From Micromonospora_H sonneratiae (GTDB lineage Bacteria > Actinomycetota > Actinomycetes > Mycobacteriales > Micromonosporaceae): a stretch of 64,000 bases of DNA. This document shows, piece after piece, positions 8,846-16,924 of the stretch. The notes beneath the pieces are model-generated. The model was not told the origin of the DNA. It saw nothing but the letters and a program-made list of their open reading frames with translations, and made no database searches. Positions within the stretch are counted from its first letter, which is position 1. Every line of letters starts with the position of its first letter. The stretch covers positions 1-64,000 of the forward strand of contig NZ_JBHTMP010000039.1 in NCBI RefSeq assembly GCF_042679305.1, given 5' to 3'. A program made the translations under genes and the position numbers.

Positions 8846-9169
8846 CTAGCCGACCTGGCTCAGTAGCTTCTCCACCGCGGCCAGGCGTTGCTTCACCGCC
8901 ACGAGTTCGGCATGCGTGCTCTGTAGGTCCGCGCGCATGCCCTTGAGTTCGGCCACGGTGGCCTGCGTACCGTCGGCGAATCTCGCCTCGGCGGCGCTGG
9001 CCTGTTCGGCGAGGGCCCGGTACTGCGTCTCCCGGGTGGCGGAGTGCCGGGCCCGGTAGACGCCCAGGCCCACGAACGCGACGATGGCCACCAGCGCGAC
9101 CACCATCACCATCGATCCGATTGAGGTGATCTTCGCGAGGTCCATCGCGACGACAGAGGTAGTGGACAC
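8846..9169 (-). CDS. small membrane protein with C-terminal coiled coil
   Basis: 107 residues. One transmembrane helix near residues 18-38 (MVMVVALVAIVAFVGLGVY) is followed by a heptad-rich Ala/Leu/Glu region (about 48-105) predicted to form a coiled coil, ending KQRLAAVEKLLSQ. The GTG start sits directly on the stop of the upstream regulator (TAAGTG), so translation is coupled. I do not recognise a family. The context suggests a membrane partner or sensor for the regulator or the exported hydrolase; that is inference only. Confidence 0.75.
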   Translation of the reverse strand: MSTTSVVAMDLAKITSIGSMVMVVALVAIVAFVGLGVYRARHSATRETQYRALAEQASAAEARFADGTQATVAELKGMRADLQSTHAELVAVKQRLAAVEKLLSQVG

Positions 9170-9505
9170 TTACTTCTCTTCCTTTCCCGGGTTGTCCGTG
9201 CCGAGGGTCGGTACGGCTGCCGCGATGACCTCGGGCGTCAGGCTGATCGCGAACGGCGTGACCTCGAAGTACTTCATCGAGCTGCCGTCCCGTGCCGTCT
9301 CCAACGTGCCGCTGACCAGACCGGCGGCCTCCAGTCGTTGCAGGTGCATGTAGAGCAGCGGTCGGTTCATCTGTAGTTGTCGGGCGAGTTCGCTCACGTA
9401 GTAGCGGCCGCCGCTGAGGGCGGCGATGATCCGTAGCCGGTGCGGGCTGGCCAGGGCGGTCAGCACCGGCAACAGTTCGTCGCCGGACAACCCCGCGTCG
9501 TCCAT
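9170..9505 (-). CDS. ArsR-like winged-helix transcriptional regulator
   Basis: 111 residues. The winged HTH spans about residues 14-80 (LASPHRLRIIAALSGG, YVSELARQLQMNRPLLYMHLQRLEAAGLV), typical of ArsR-type and related wHTH regulators. No metal-binding cysteine pattern is present, so the signal is probably not a thiophilic metal. It is the first gene of a minus-strand operon with a membrane coiled-coil protein and a serine hydrolase. Two identical half-site palindromes lie 19-64 bp upstream of the ATG, which suggests autoregulation by a dimer bound twice. Confidence 0.85.
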   Translation of the reverse strand: MDDAGLSGDELLPVLTALASPHRLRIIAALSGGRYYVSELARQLQMNRPLLYMHLQRLEAAGLVSGTLETARDGSSMKYFEVTPFAISLTPEVIAAAVPTLGTDNPGKEEK

Positions 9506-9523
9506 GCCTTCGACGTCCTCCCT

Positions 9524-9569
9524 GGGTGTCAGATATTGCTGACACCCCTGTCAGAACAGACTGACACCC
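9524..9569. promoter_or_regulatory. tandem operator TGTCAG-N6-CTGACA, two copies
   Basis: Two sites, 9527-9544 and 9549-9566, have identical 6-bp arms and identical 6-bp spacing, with centres exactly 22 bp apart (about two helical turns). The first extends to GGGTGTCAG/CTGACACCC (9524-9532/9539-9547). They sit immediately upstream of the wHTH regulator. Same-face spacing suggests cooperative binding of two dimers. Confidence 0.75.
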
Positions 9570-9684
9570 GGTTGTGCGAGGAGTCAAGTCGGATGGGTGA
9601 CTGTGCCGAGACGTGGACCGGTCGCTCCTGCTTCCCTGGTGAACTCAGCGAATCCGAGGTCAGCCCCACGACGGGAGAGGTGAC

Positions 9685-9909
9685 ATGGTCGGGGAAGCCG
9701 GAACGGGGGCGACGCGCGAGATCCTCATGGTGTTCGGCCTGGCCCTGGCCGGAATTTTCCTCGCCCTGATCGCCGTGTTCGCGCCGTGGTACGGCGAGTC
9801 CGTCTCGCCGGAGCGTCCCGTGGTGGTCGAGATGCACGCCCCCGATCGGCCCCCGGTTCCGGCGAGCCCGCCGGCCCGCGCCGGGGCCACCCTGCCGGGA
9901 ACCCGCTGA
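9685..9909 (+). CDS. small single-pass membrane protein, unknown
   Basis: 74 residues. A hydrophobic helix near residues 13-34 (ILMVFGLALAGIFLALIAVF) is followed by a proline-rich external tail (APDRPPVPASPPARAG). GGGAGAGGTGAC immediately precedes the ATG, a good ribosome binding site. It could be exported or membrane-anchored; no family recognised. It is followed by another proline-rich membrane protein in the same direction, 73 nt away. Confidence 0.6.
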   Translation: MVGEAGTGATREILMVFGLALAGIFLALIAVFAPWYGESVSPERPVVVEMHAPDRPPVPASPPARAGATLPGTR

Positions 9910-9982
9910 CCGGGAACCCGCTGACCGAAAACCCGGCCCCGCCCGACGTTCGCCCGCCGGGCGGTGGTGTTCACTAGAGAGG

Positions 9983-10876
9983 ATGCCTGCCACCACGCCG
10001 CCGCCACCCGGTCGTCGACCTCCGTCGGGACCGGCCTGGTCGGCCGGTGCGGTGACCAGACTCGGCACCCCCGGACCGCCACCGGTCGCACCACCCGAAG
10101 ATCACGCGCTACGCGATCCCCGACGCGACGACCGGCGTCGACTGTGGTGGTTCGGCGGTACGGCGGCAGTGGTGCTGGTGATCGGGCTGGTCGTGGTGCT
10201 GGCCATGGCGCTGTCGGGCAACCCGCGTCCGTTCGGTGGTGGTGACTACGACGCGCCGCCCGACAACCGGCCGCAGTTGGCCCGGATGTGCCCGCCGCCG
10301 AACTCGCCACCCGCCGACCCGGCACCGGTCGATCCCGGGCCGCCACCGTCCGGCCCGCGTACGGTCGACGAGCAGGCGGGCATCTCGTACGTCGCCCTCG
10401 GTGCGCCCTGGCAGCCGTGGACCACGGTGTGGAATGCCGGAACGCTGGAGGTGCCGTACCGGGTCGGCCAGCACTTCGTCACCGAGCCGAACTACAACGG
10501 CTTCAGTGACTACCACGCCTCGATCCTGTCCGCCGCGGTGCCGGCGGCCGACAACGATGCCCTGGTCCTCGACATCGAGTGCGTCGGCCGCCGGGTGGCC
10601 GCTGACGTGCGGGCCGAGTACTACCCGCAGCCGAACCGGATGGAGCCGATCCGCGACGAGCGGGCCACCCTCGGTGGTCGGCCGGCGTGGGTGTCGGTGT
10701 TCCGGTTGCACTTCACCCAACCGGGGCTGCGGGCCACCAACGAGTTGGCGGCGGTCGCCTGCATCGATGTGGGAAAGCCGACCGCCGCGATCCTCTACGT
10801 CTCGATCCCGGGCACCCACCGTCAGTACGACGGGGTGGTCGACGAGGTGCTGGCCTCGGTGCGTACCACCAACTGA
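9983..10876 (+). CDS. membrane-anchored proline-rich extracytoplasmic protein, unknown
   Basis: 297 residues. A cytoplasmic Pro/Arg-rich N-terminus (1-53), one transmembrane helix near 58-78 (GTAAVVLVIGLVVVLAMAL), a Pro-rich linker (about 90-125) and a folded C-terminal domain of about 170 residues containing two Cys (near 203 and 261) that could pair outside the cell. The architecture matches many uncharacterised cell-envelope proteins of Micromonosporaceae. The DNA has normal host codon use. Function unknown. Confidence 0.75.
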   Translation: MPATTPPPPGRRPPSGPAWSAGAVTRLGTPGPPPVAPPEDHALRDPRRDDRRRLWWFGGTAAVVLVIGLVVVLAMALSGNPRPFGGGDYDAPPDNRPQLARMCPPPNSPPADPAPVDPGPPPSGPRTVDEQAGISYVALGAPWQPWTTVWNAGTLEVPYRVGQHFVTEPNYNGFSDYHASILSAAVPAADNDALVLDIECVGRRVAADVRAEYYPQPNRMEPIRDERATLGGRPAWVSVFRLHFTQPGLRATNELAAVACIDVGKPTAAILYVSIPGTHRQYDGVVDEVLASVRTTN

Positions 10877-10883
10877 TCCGGCG

Positions 10884-11297
10884 TCACCCCAACTGGTCCG
10901 GCAGCAGTAGGTCGGTGAGGGTGACCTGGTCGACCACCCCCTCGATGGCACTGTGTACCGCCAACCACACGTCGCGCAGACCGCTGGCCACCCCGCGATA
11001 GGCGGTGGCCTCGGCCGGCTGTCCCCGTACGGTGGTCAGCGAGCCACTGACGGCGCGTAGCACCTCGCCGACGGTCACCTCGACCGCTGGGCGGGTCAGC
11101 GAGTACCCGCCCTCCAGGCCGCGCCGGCTGTGCAGCAGACCGGCCCGCCGCAGGTCGAGCAGGATGTCGTGCAGGAAACTCAGCGGGATCTCCTGCTCGC
11201 TGGCCAGTGCGGCGGCCCTGATTGGCTCACCGCCCTGGCCGGCGGCGATGGCCAGCATGGCCCGTACGGCGTAGTCGCTGCGGGCGGAGACGTACAT
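10884..11297 (-). CDS. Rrf2-family regulator without Fe-S cysteines (CymR-like)
   Basis: 137 residues. The N-terminal Rrf2 wHTH is clear (MYVSARSDYAVRAMLAIA, then PLSFLHDILLDLRRAGLL and the wing SRRGLEGGYSLTRP). It contains no cysteine, so it cannot hold the Fe-S cluster of IscR/NsrR and instead resembles CymR-type regulators that report sulfur or cysteine status through a protein or metabolite partner. It is the last gene of an ABC importer operon, 6 nt after the permease. The palindrome in front of the first gene (14163-14183) is its likely operator, giving feedback control. Regulation by sulfur is inference from family and neighbours. Confidence 0.87.
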   Translation of the reverse strand: MYVSARSDYAVRAMLAIAAGQGGEPIRAAALASEQEIPLSFLHDILLDLRRAGLLHSRRGLEGGYSLTRPAVEVTVGEVLRAVSGSLTTVRGQPAEATAYRGVASGLRDVWLAVHSAIEGVVDQVTLTDLLLPDQLG

Positions 11298-11303
11298 GAC
11301 CGC

Positions 11304-12191
11304 TCACCTGTCCGTGGCATCCAGTACGCCCCAGCGGCGGCGGATCGCCCGGTCGGCCGCGCCGAACGCGGCGTCCACCACCAGGCCCAGCAGCAGGATC
11401 ACGATCATGATCGCGATCAGCCGCTCGGCGTCCGAGAGTTCCCGGGCATAGGTGAGCTGTGCGCCGATCGAGGTCTTCGTCGCGATGACCACCAGCAACT
11501 CGCCGGCCATCAGGCTGCGCCAGGCGAACGCCCAGCCCTGCTTGAGCCCGGCCACGATCGCCGGCAGCGCGGCGGGCGCGATGACGTACCGGTAGAGGTC
11601 GAGGCCCTGGGCACCCAGGTTGCGTCCGGCCCGCAACAGCAGCGGCGGTACGTAGTCGACGCCGTGGATGACGCCGTTGGCGATCGACGGGGCCGCGCCG
11701 AGTACCACCACGAAGAAGATCGCCTCTTCGCTGAGTTGGAACAGCAGGATCGCCAGCGGGAACCAGGCGATCGACGGCATGGTCTGCAAGGCGGTGATCA
11801 TGGAGCCGAGGGCGGCGCGCAGCACCCGTACCCGGGCCACGGCCAGGCCGAGGAGCAGACCCACCGCCACGGCTGCGGCGAAGCCAACGGCGGCCCGTCG
11901 GCCGGTGGTGGCCAGCCCGTTCCAGAGCGCCGCGTCGAGCAGGTAGCCGCCCAGGTCCCGGCCGACCGTCATCGGGCCGGGCAGCGCGTACTCGGGTTTC
12001 CAACCGCTCCAGACCACCACCTGCCAGACACCGATGGCGAGCCCGAGGGCGGCCAGCTTCGGCCAGAGGCCGGACCAGATCCGCCGGAGCCGGGAGGCGT
12101 CCTGTTCCCGGCTGGCGATCTCCAGCGCGTCGAGCCCGGAGATGGTCTCCCGGTCGGTGCTCCGGGTGGGGGTGATCGTGTCACTGGCCAT
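11304..12191 (-). CDS. ABC transporter permease, sulfonate/nitrate/taurine type
   Basis: 295 residues with about six transmembrane helices after a cytoplasmic N-terminus. The permease EAA-type loop is readable as the span from LYRYVIAPAALP to GLKQGWAFAWR (about residues 190-225). Family resemblance is to SsuC/TauC/NrtB. The start overlaps the ATPase gene's 3' end by 11 nt, so the operon is tightly packed. The importer probably delivers sulfonates or similar sulfur sources, judged from the binding protein and Rrf2 neighbour rather than from the permease itself. Confidence 0.9.
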   Translation of the reverse strand: MASDTITPTRSTDRETISGLDALEIASREQDASRLRRIWSGLWPKLAALGLAIGVWQVVVWSGWKPEYALPGPMTVGRDLGGYLLDAALWNGLATTGRRAAVGFAAAVAVGLLLGLAVARVRVLRAALGSMITALQTMPSIAWFPLAILLFQLSEEAIFFVVVLGAAPSIANGVIHGVDYVPPLLLRAGRNLGAQGLDLYRYVIAPAALPAIVAGLKQGWAFAWRSLMAGELLVVIATKTSIGAQLTYARELSDAERLIAIMIVILLLGLVVDAAFGAADRAIRRRWGVLDATDR

Positions 12192-13083
12192 GACGGCCCA
12201 CCTCCGTACGCAGTCGGTCGGTGACCTCGGCGGCGATGGCCGCGATCTCGGGGGAGTCGATCCGACGTGGGCGGGGCACGTCGACCCGGGTCTCGTGGAT
12301 GATCCGGCCGGGTCGGCTGGACAGCAGCACGATCCGGTCGGCCAGCCGGGCCGCCTCCCGTACGTTGTGGGTGACGAACAGGACGGACAGCCGGCGCTGC
12401 GACCAGATCCGTTCCAGTTCGTCGTGCAGCAGGTCCCGGGTCATCGCGTCGAGCGCCCCGAACGGCTCGTCCATCAGCAGCACGGGGGTGTCCAGGGCGA
12501 GGGTACGGGCGAGCGCGACCCGCTGCCGCATGCCGCCGGAGAGTTCGTGCGGACGCCGCCGGCCGAACTCGGTCAGGTGGACCGTCTCCAGCAGTTCGGC
12601 CACCCGGGTCCGCCGGGCGGCCCGGGACAGGCCCCGCAGTTTCAGCGGGACCCCGATGTTGTCCGCCACGGTCAGCCAGGGAAACAGCGCCGGCTCCTGG
12701 AACATGAATCCCGGCCGGATGGGGGGCAGGTCGAGCGATCCGCCACCGTTTGGTTCGTCGGCATGGTCGCCCGCTTTTCCAGCGGTACGGTCGCCCGGTT
12801 GTCCGGCGTCCCGGTCGACCGCTCTCCCGGCGGCGGGGCCGGCCGGTTGCCCGGCCAGCCGTACCGTCCCGGAGGACACCTGGTCGAGCCCGGCCACCAG
12901 GTTGAGCAGGGTGCTCTTGCCGCAGCCGGACGCACCGACCAGGCAGACGAACTCGCCGGCCGCCACGTCGAGGCTGACCCCGTCCAGGGCGAGTACGGCG
13001 TTGTCCCCCCGGCCGTAGACCTTGGTCACCCCGGTGAGCGAGACTGCGGTCGTCCCGCCCACCGTTGCCGTACGGGTCGTCAT
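12181..13083 (-). CDS. ABC transporter ATPase, sulfonate/nitrate/taurine type
   Basis: 300 residues. Walker A GASGCGKST, Q-loop FMFQEPALFPWL, signature LSGGMRQR, Walker B VLLMDEPFGALD and the H-loop FVTHNVREA are all intact. The ATG at 13083 overlaps the binding-protein stop (ATGA), which fixes the start; the frame runs further upstream but only inside that gene. Odd: between Walker A and the Q-loop there is an extra Gly/Ala/Asp-rich stretch of about 35 residues (DNA about 12720-12860) that SsuB/TauB proteins do not normally carry. Cytoplasmic motor of the importer. Confidence 0.92.
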   Translation of the reverse strand: MTTRTATVGGTTAVSLTGVTKVYGRGDNAVLALDGVSLDVAAGEFVCLVGASGCGKSTLLNLVAGLDQVSSGTVRLAGQPAGPAAGRAVDRDAGQPGDRTAGKAGDHADEPNGGGSLDLPPIRPGFMFQEPALFPWLTVADNIGVPLKLRGLSRAARRTRVAELLETVHLTEFGRRRPHELSGGMRQRVALARTLALDTPVLLMDEPFGALDAMTRDLLHDELERIWSQRRLSVLFVTHNVREAARLADRIVLLSSRPGRIIHETRVDVPRPRRIDSPEIAAIAAEVTDRLRTEVGRHGQ

Positions 13084-14141
13084 GGCTGGGGGACTTCCGG
13101 CTTGCCCTGCGCCTTGAGCACCTCGTTGAGGTAGCTCAGGTCGTAGAGACCGTCGAGGTTGACCGGCTGGGTCAGTTCGACGGCGACCGCGTGGTCCAGT
13201 CCGGCCTTCAGCGACGAGGCGATCGGGTCGTTGAGGAACTCCAGGGTGGGCCACGCCTGCTTGATCAGCGCGAGGTCGAGCGGCTTACCGGTGATCTTGC
13301 CGATGTGGGTGGAGATCGCCTGCTGCGCCTCGTCGGGCCGGCTGTTGACGAACTCGTTGGCGGCCACCTGGCCCTCGACGAGCTTGCGGACGATGTCCGG
13401 GTGGGCCTTGAGGAACCTGGTGCTGACGATCAGGTTGGTGATGACGAACTTCTTGTCCGGCCACAGGTCGCGCTCGTCGACCAGCACCTTGCCGCCCGCG
13501 TTGACCAGCCGGGAGACGAACGGCTCGGGCACCCAGGCGCCGTCGATGGCCCCGGTGCCGAAGGTCTCGATGGTCTGGGCGTTCTCCTGCGGCACGATCT
13601 GGACGTCGCCGCCGCCCTCCTTGGTGGTCCTGAGTCCCTTCTCCTTGAGCCAGTAGCGGATGGCGACGTCCTGGGTGTTGCCCAGCTGCGGCGTGGCGAT
13701 CTTCTTGCCGCGCAGGTCCTCGACCGAGTTGATGTTGGGTTTGACGACCAGCGCCACCCCGCCGGAGGCGGCTCCGGAGACGACCCGTACCGCGTCCCCC
13801 TTGGACTTGGAGTGCGCGTTGACCGTCGGGTTCGGTCCGATGTAGGTGGCGTCCAGGGCCCCGGAGAAGATCGCTTCGATGGCGGCGGGGCCGGCGTTGA
13901 AGGTCTTCGTGTCGAGCTTGACGCCGCTGCCCAGCTTCTCGGCGAAGATGCCGCGCTCCACACCGACCACGGCCGGCGCGTGGGTGATGTTCGGGAAGTA
14001 GCCGAGCCGGAGGGTGACCGGCCCACCGCTGCCGGCTGCGTCGTCGGTGTCGCCGCAGCCGGCGGCAGCGCCGAGGGTCGCGGCGGCCAGGGCCGCGACG
14101 GTGGCCAGCGTGCCGAGCCGGCGGTACGGGAGACGTCTCAT
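13080..14141 (-). CDS. ABC transporter substrate-binding lipoprotein, sulfonate/taurine type
   Basis: 353 residues from the ATG at 14141, chosen over a TTG four codons earlier because GGAAAG lies 6 nt upstream of it. The lipoprotein signal is RRLGTLATVAALAAATL followed by the lipobox GAAAGC. The mature part matches SsuA/NrtA-like periplasmic-binding-protein-II folds (LRLGYFPNITHAPAVVG, GALDATYIGPNPTV, LRGKKIATPQLGNTQD, GAWVPEPF). It captures the substrate outside the membrane for the permease and ATPase encoded next. Substrate is inferred as a sulfonate-class sulfur source; nitrate or taurine cannot be excluded. Confidence 0.88.
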   Translation of the reverse strand: MRRLPYRRLGTLATVAALAAATLGAAAGCGDTDDAAGSGGPVTLRLGYFPNITHAPAVVGVERGIFAEKLGSGVKLDTKTFNAGPAAIEAIFSGALDATYIGPNPTVNAHSKSKGDAVRVVSGAASGGVALVVKPNINSVEDLRGKKIATPQLGNTQDVAIRYWLKEKGLRTTKEGGGDVQIVPQENAQTIETFGTGAIDGAWVPEPFVSRLVNAGGKVLVDERDLWPDKKFVITNLIVSTRFLKAHPDIVRKLVEGQVAANEFVNSRPDEAQQAISTHIGKITGKPLDLALIKQAWPTLEFLNDPIASSLKAGLDHAVAVELTQPVNLDGLYDLSYLNEVLKAQGKPEVPQP

Positions 14142-14162
14142 CGCACTTTCCAATCCCGAGTT

Positions 14163-14183
14163 TTCCTACTTAGTCGATAGGAA
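14163..14183. promoter_or_regulatory. palindrome TTCCTA-N9-TAGGAA before the importer operon
   Basis: Perfect 6-bp arms, 14163-14168 and 14178-14183, with a 9-nt centre; 21 bp upstream of the chosen binding-protein start. AT-rich compared with its surroundings. The arm sequence and spacing resemble sites bound by Rrf2-family sulfur regulators, and an Rrf2 gene ends this operon. Confidence 0.6.
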
Positions 14184-14291
14184 GAGTGGGTTAGGGGATC
14201 AGCTCCGGTCAAGCTGTCATCCACATGCTGGGAAGTCGGGCAATCCCCCCGGGTCCCGCTGGTCGACCGGGGGACACGCTAGGGTCGGTGC

Positions 14292-15602
14292 GTGGCGGCG
14301 CGGAGATCGAGAATTCCAGCGACGAAATATCCAGTCGAGCGGTTCACCCTCGACAACGGCCTGCGGGTGGTGCTGACACCTGACCGCAGTGCGCCGGTGA
14401 TCGGGGTGGCGGTCGTCTACGACGTGGGCATCCGCTCGGAACCCGAGGGGCGGACCGGCTTCGCACACCTCTTCGAGCACCTGATGTTCCAGGGCTCGGA
14501 GAACCTGGAGAAGCTGGCCCACTTCCGGCATGTCCAGGGCGCGGGCGGCACGTTCAACGGCTCCACCCACCTCGACTACACCGACTACTACGAGACGTTG
14601 CCCAGCAACGCCCTCGAACGCGCGCTCTTCCTCGAAGCGGACCGGATGCGCGGTCCCCGGTTGACCGAGGAGAACCTGCGTAACCAGGTCGACGTGGTCA
14701 AGGAGGAGATCCGGGTCAACGTCCTCAACCGACCGTACGGCGGGTTCCCCTGGCTGAAGCTGCCGCCGGTCATGTTCGACACCTTCCCCAACGCGCACGA
14801 CGGCTACGGCTCCTTCGACGACCTGGAGAGCGCCACCGTCGCCGACGCGGCCGACTTCTTCGACCGCTACTACGCCTGTGGCAACGCCGTGCTGACGGTC
14901 AGCGGTGACCTCGACGTCGCCGAGGCGACCGAGCTGATCGAGCGGCACTTCGGCGACGTACCGGCCCGACCGGCTCCGGCCCGGCCGGACTTCGCCGAGC
15001 CCGACCTGACCGCCGAGCGGCGGGACTCCTACGTCGACCAGTTGGCGCCCCTGCCGGCGGTGGCCAGCGCGTGGCGGGTGCCGGACCCGATCAGCGACTT
15101 CGCCAACTACCTGCCCTACGTGGTGCTGGCCGAGGTGCTGACCGACGGGGACGCCTCCCGGCTCGTCGAGCGGCTGGTGCTGCGCGACCGTACGGTCACC
15201 AGCGTCGGCGGCTACCTCGGCTTCATGGGGGACCCGTTCGACGTACGCGACCCCACGGTGCTGCTGCTACAGGCGCACCTGCCCCCCGGCGGCGACGTGG
15301 ACAAGGTGCTGCGCACCGTCGACGAGGAACTCGACCGGCTGGCCACCGACGGGCTCGCCGACGGCGAACTCGCCCGTACCCAGGCCCGGATGGCCACCCA
15401 CCTGCTGCGGGACACCGACGCGGTGCTCGGTCGGGCGTTGCAGATGGCCGTACTCGAACAGCAGCGCGGTGAGCCGGGGCTGCTCAACGAACTACCCCGG
15501 CTGGTCGGTGAGGTCACCGAGGAACAGATCCGGGCTGCGGCGGCGACGCTGCGGCCACAGCGTCGGGCATCGGTCGAGGTCGTTCCCGGAGGTGGCAAAT
15601 GA
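14292..15602 (+). CDS. M16-family zinc metallopeptidase, catalytic subunit
   Basis: 436 residues from a GTG start. The inverted zinc motif HLFEH occurs at 59-63 with the distal glutamate in the ALFLEADRMRG helix about 75 residues later, as in pitrilysin-type M16B peptidases. No signal peptide, so cytoplasmic. The stop overlaps the ATG of the next gene (ATGA), which encodes a related protein lacking the zinc motif. M16B enzymes usually work as active/inactive subunit pairs, like mitochondrial processing peptidase. Natural substrate unknown. Confidence 0.93.
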   Translation: MAARRSRIPATKYPVERFTLDNGLRVVLTPDRSAPVIGVAVVYDVGIRSEPEGRTGFAHLFEHLMFQGSENLEKLAHFRHVQGAGGTFNGSTHLDYTDYYETLPSNALERALFLEADRMRGPRLTEENLRNQVDVVKEEIRVNVLNRPYGGFPWLKLPPVMFDTFPNAHDGYGSFDDLESATVADAADFFDRYYACGNAVLTVSGDLDVAEATELIERHFGDVPARPAPARPDFAEPDLTAERRDSYVDQLAPLPAVASAWRVPDPISDFANYLPYVVLAEVLTDGDASRLVERLVLRDRTVTSVGGYLGFMGDPFDVRDPTVLLLQAHLPPGGDVDKVLRTVDEELDRLATDGLADGELARTQARMATHLLRDTDAVLGRALQMAVLEQQRGEPGLLNELPRLVGEVTEEQIRAAAATLRPQRRASVEVVPGGGK

Positions 15603-16924
15603 CGGTACGGACGCTGCCCGCCCTCGGGCCGAACCGCAAGCTCAAGGTGCCCGCCCAGGTCGAGCGGACACTGCCCAACGGCCTGACGGTGATCGCCATC
15701 CGCCGGCCGGCCGTACCCCTGGTCGAGCTGCGGCTGTGGCTGCCCTTCGGCCCGGCGCACCTGGCCCGCAGCGTGCTGCTGTCCCAGACCCTGCTCAGCG
15801 GCACCGCCACCATGTCGAGTGTGCAGATCGCCGCCGAGTTGCAGACGGTGGGCGGTGGTCTGCACGCCGGGCTCGACCCGGACCGGTTGATGGTCGCCGG
15901 CAACGGTCTGGCCACCGGTCTGGACCGGATCCTGGAACTCCTCGCCGAGGTGGTGACCGGCGCGACCTACCCCAACGACGAGGTCGCCATCGAGCGGGAC
16001 CGGCTCATCGACCACATCCAGGTGGCCCAGAGCCAACCGGCCCACCTGGCCCGCGAGGCGCTGCTCAAGCGGATGTACGGCAAGCACCCGTACGCCGTAC
16101 AGACCCCGGAACCGAAGCAGGTGCGTACGGTCCGCCCGGCCGACCTGCGCAAGCTGCACGCCGAGCGGGTGCATCCGGCCGGCGCGATCCTGGTCCTCGT
16201 CGGCGACCTGCACCCCGAGCGGGCGATCGACGCCGCCGAGCAGGCCCTGGGCGGGTGGGACACGGCGGGGCAGGCGGTCGAGTTGGCACCCGTGCCGCCG
16301 CTGACCCCGCAGCCGCTGCTCCTGGTCGACCGGCCCGGTTCGGTGCAGTCGTCGCTGCGCATGGCGCTGCCGGCGGTCCCGCGTACCCACCCGGATCACG
16401 CCGCACTGCAACTGGCGAACCTGATCTTCGGCGGCTACTTCTCCTCCCGCTGGGTGGAGAACATCCGCGAGGACAAGGGCTACACCTACGGCCCGCATTC
16501 GATGATCGAGCATTCGGTCGCCGGATCGGCGCTGGTCGTGGCCGCCGAGGTGGCCACGGAGGTCACCGGCCCGGCCCTGCTGGAGACGGTCTACGAACTC
16601 GGTCGGCTGGCCTCCCTCCCGCCGAAGGAGGACGAACTGGAGCAGGCCCGGCAGTACGCGTTGGGCACCCTGCAACTGGGCATGTCGACCCAGGCCGGGC
16701 TGGCTGCGGTGGCCAGCGCGTACGCCGGGGTCGGGCTGCGGGTGGACTTCCTCGCCGAGCATGCCGCCCGGCTGGCCAGGGTGACCCGGGACGAGGTCGC
16801 CGCTGCGGCGGCCACCTACCTGGCGCCGGCCCGCGCGGTCACCGTCGTACTCGGTGATGCCGAGCGGATCGCGGCGCCGCTGGCGGTGCTGGCCCCGCTC
16901 GAACAAGTGGGCACATCGTCATGA
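15599..16924 (+). CDS. M16-family peptidase-like subunit, non-catalytic
   Basis: 441 residues with the M16 fold (VERTLPNGLTVIAIRR near 22-37, FGGYFSSRWVENIREDKGYTY near 279-300) but no HxxEH motif: the equivalent region reads LARSVLLSQTLLSGTA. The Arg/Tyr element REDKGYTYG that helps bind substrate in the partner chamber is retained. It is translationally coupled to the active subunit upstream and followed by nudC with a 4-nt overlap (ATGA). Confidence 0.9.
   Translation: MTVRTLPALGPNRKLKVPAQVERTLPNGLTVIAIRRPAVPLVELRLWLPFGPAHLARSVLLSQTLLSGTATMSSVQIAAELQTVGGGLHAGLDPDRLMVAGNGLATGLDRILELLAEVVTGATYPNDEVAIERDRLIDHIQVAQSQPAHLAREALLKRMYGKHPYAVQTPEPKQVRTVRPADLRKLHAERVHPAGAILVLVGDLHPERAIDAAEQALGGWDTAGQAVELAPVPPLTPQPLLLVDRPGSVQSSLRMALPAVPRTHPDHAALQLANLIFGGYFSSRWVENIREDKGYTYGPHSMIEHSVAGSALVVAAEVATEVTGPALLETVYELGRLASLPPKEDELEQARQYALGTLQLGMSTQAGLAAVASAYAGVGLRVDFLAEHAARLARVTRDEVAAAAATYLAPARAVTVVLGDAERIAAPLAVLAPLEQVGTSS

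Noticed and set aside
7135..9000. Long plus-strand ORFs opposite the serine hydrolase (for example 7540-8946)
   Set aside because: Antisense to clear SxxK hydrolase motifs; the translation is Gly/Asp/Arg-biased and lacks domains.
14184..14291. Cys-type leader peptide upstream of the sulfonate importer
   Set aside because: No ORF with the RRHxD...C pattern is present on the minus strand; the only short ATG frame stops after three codons.
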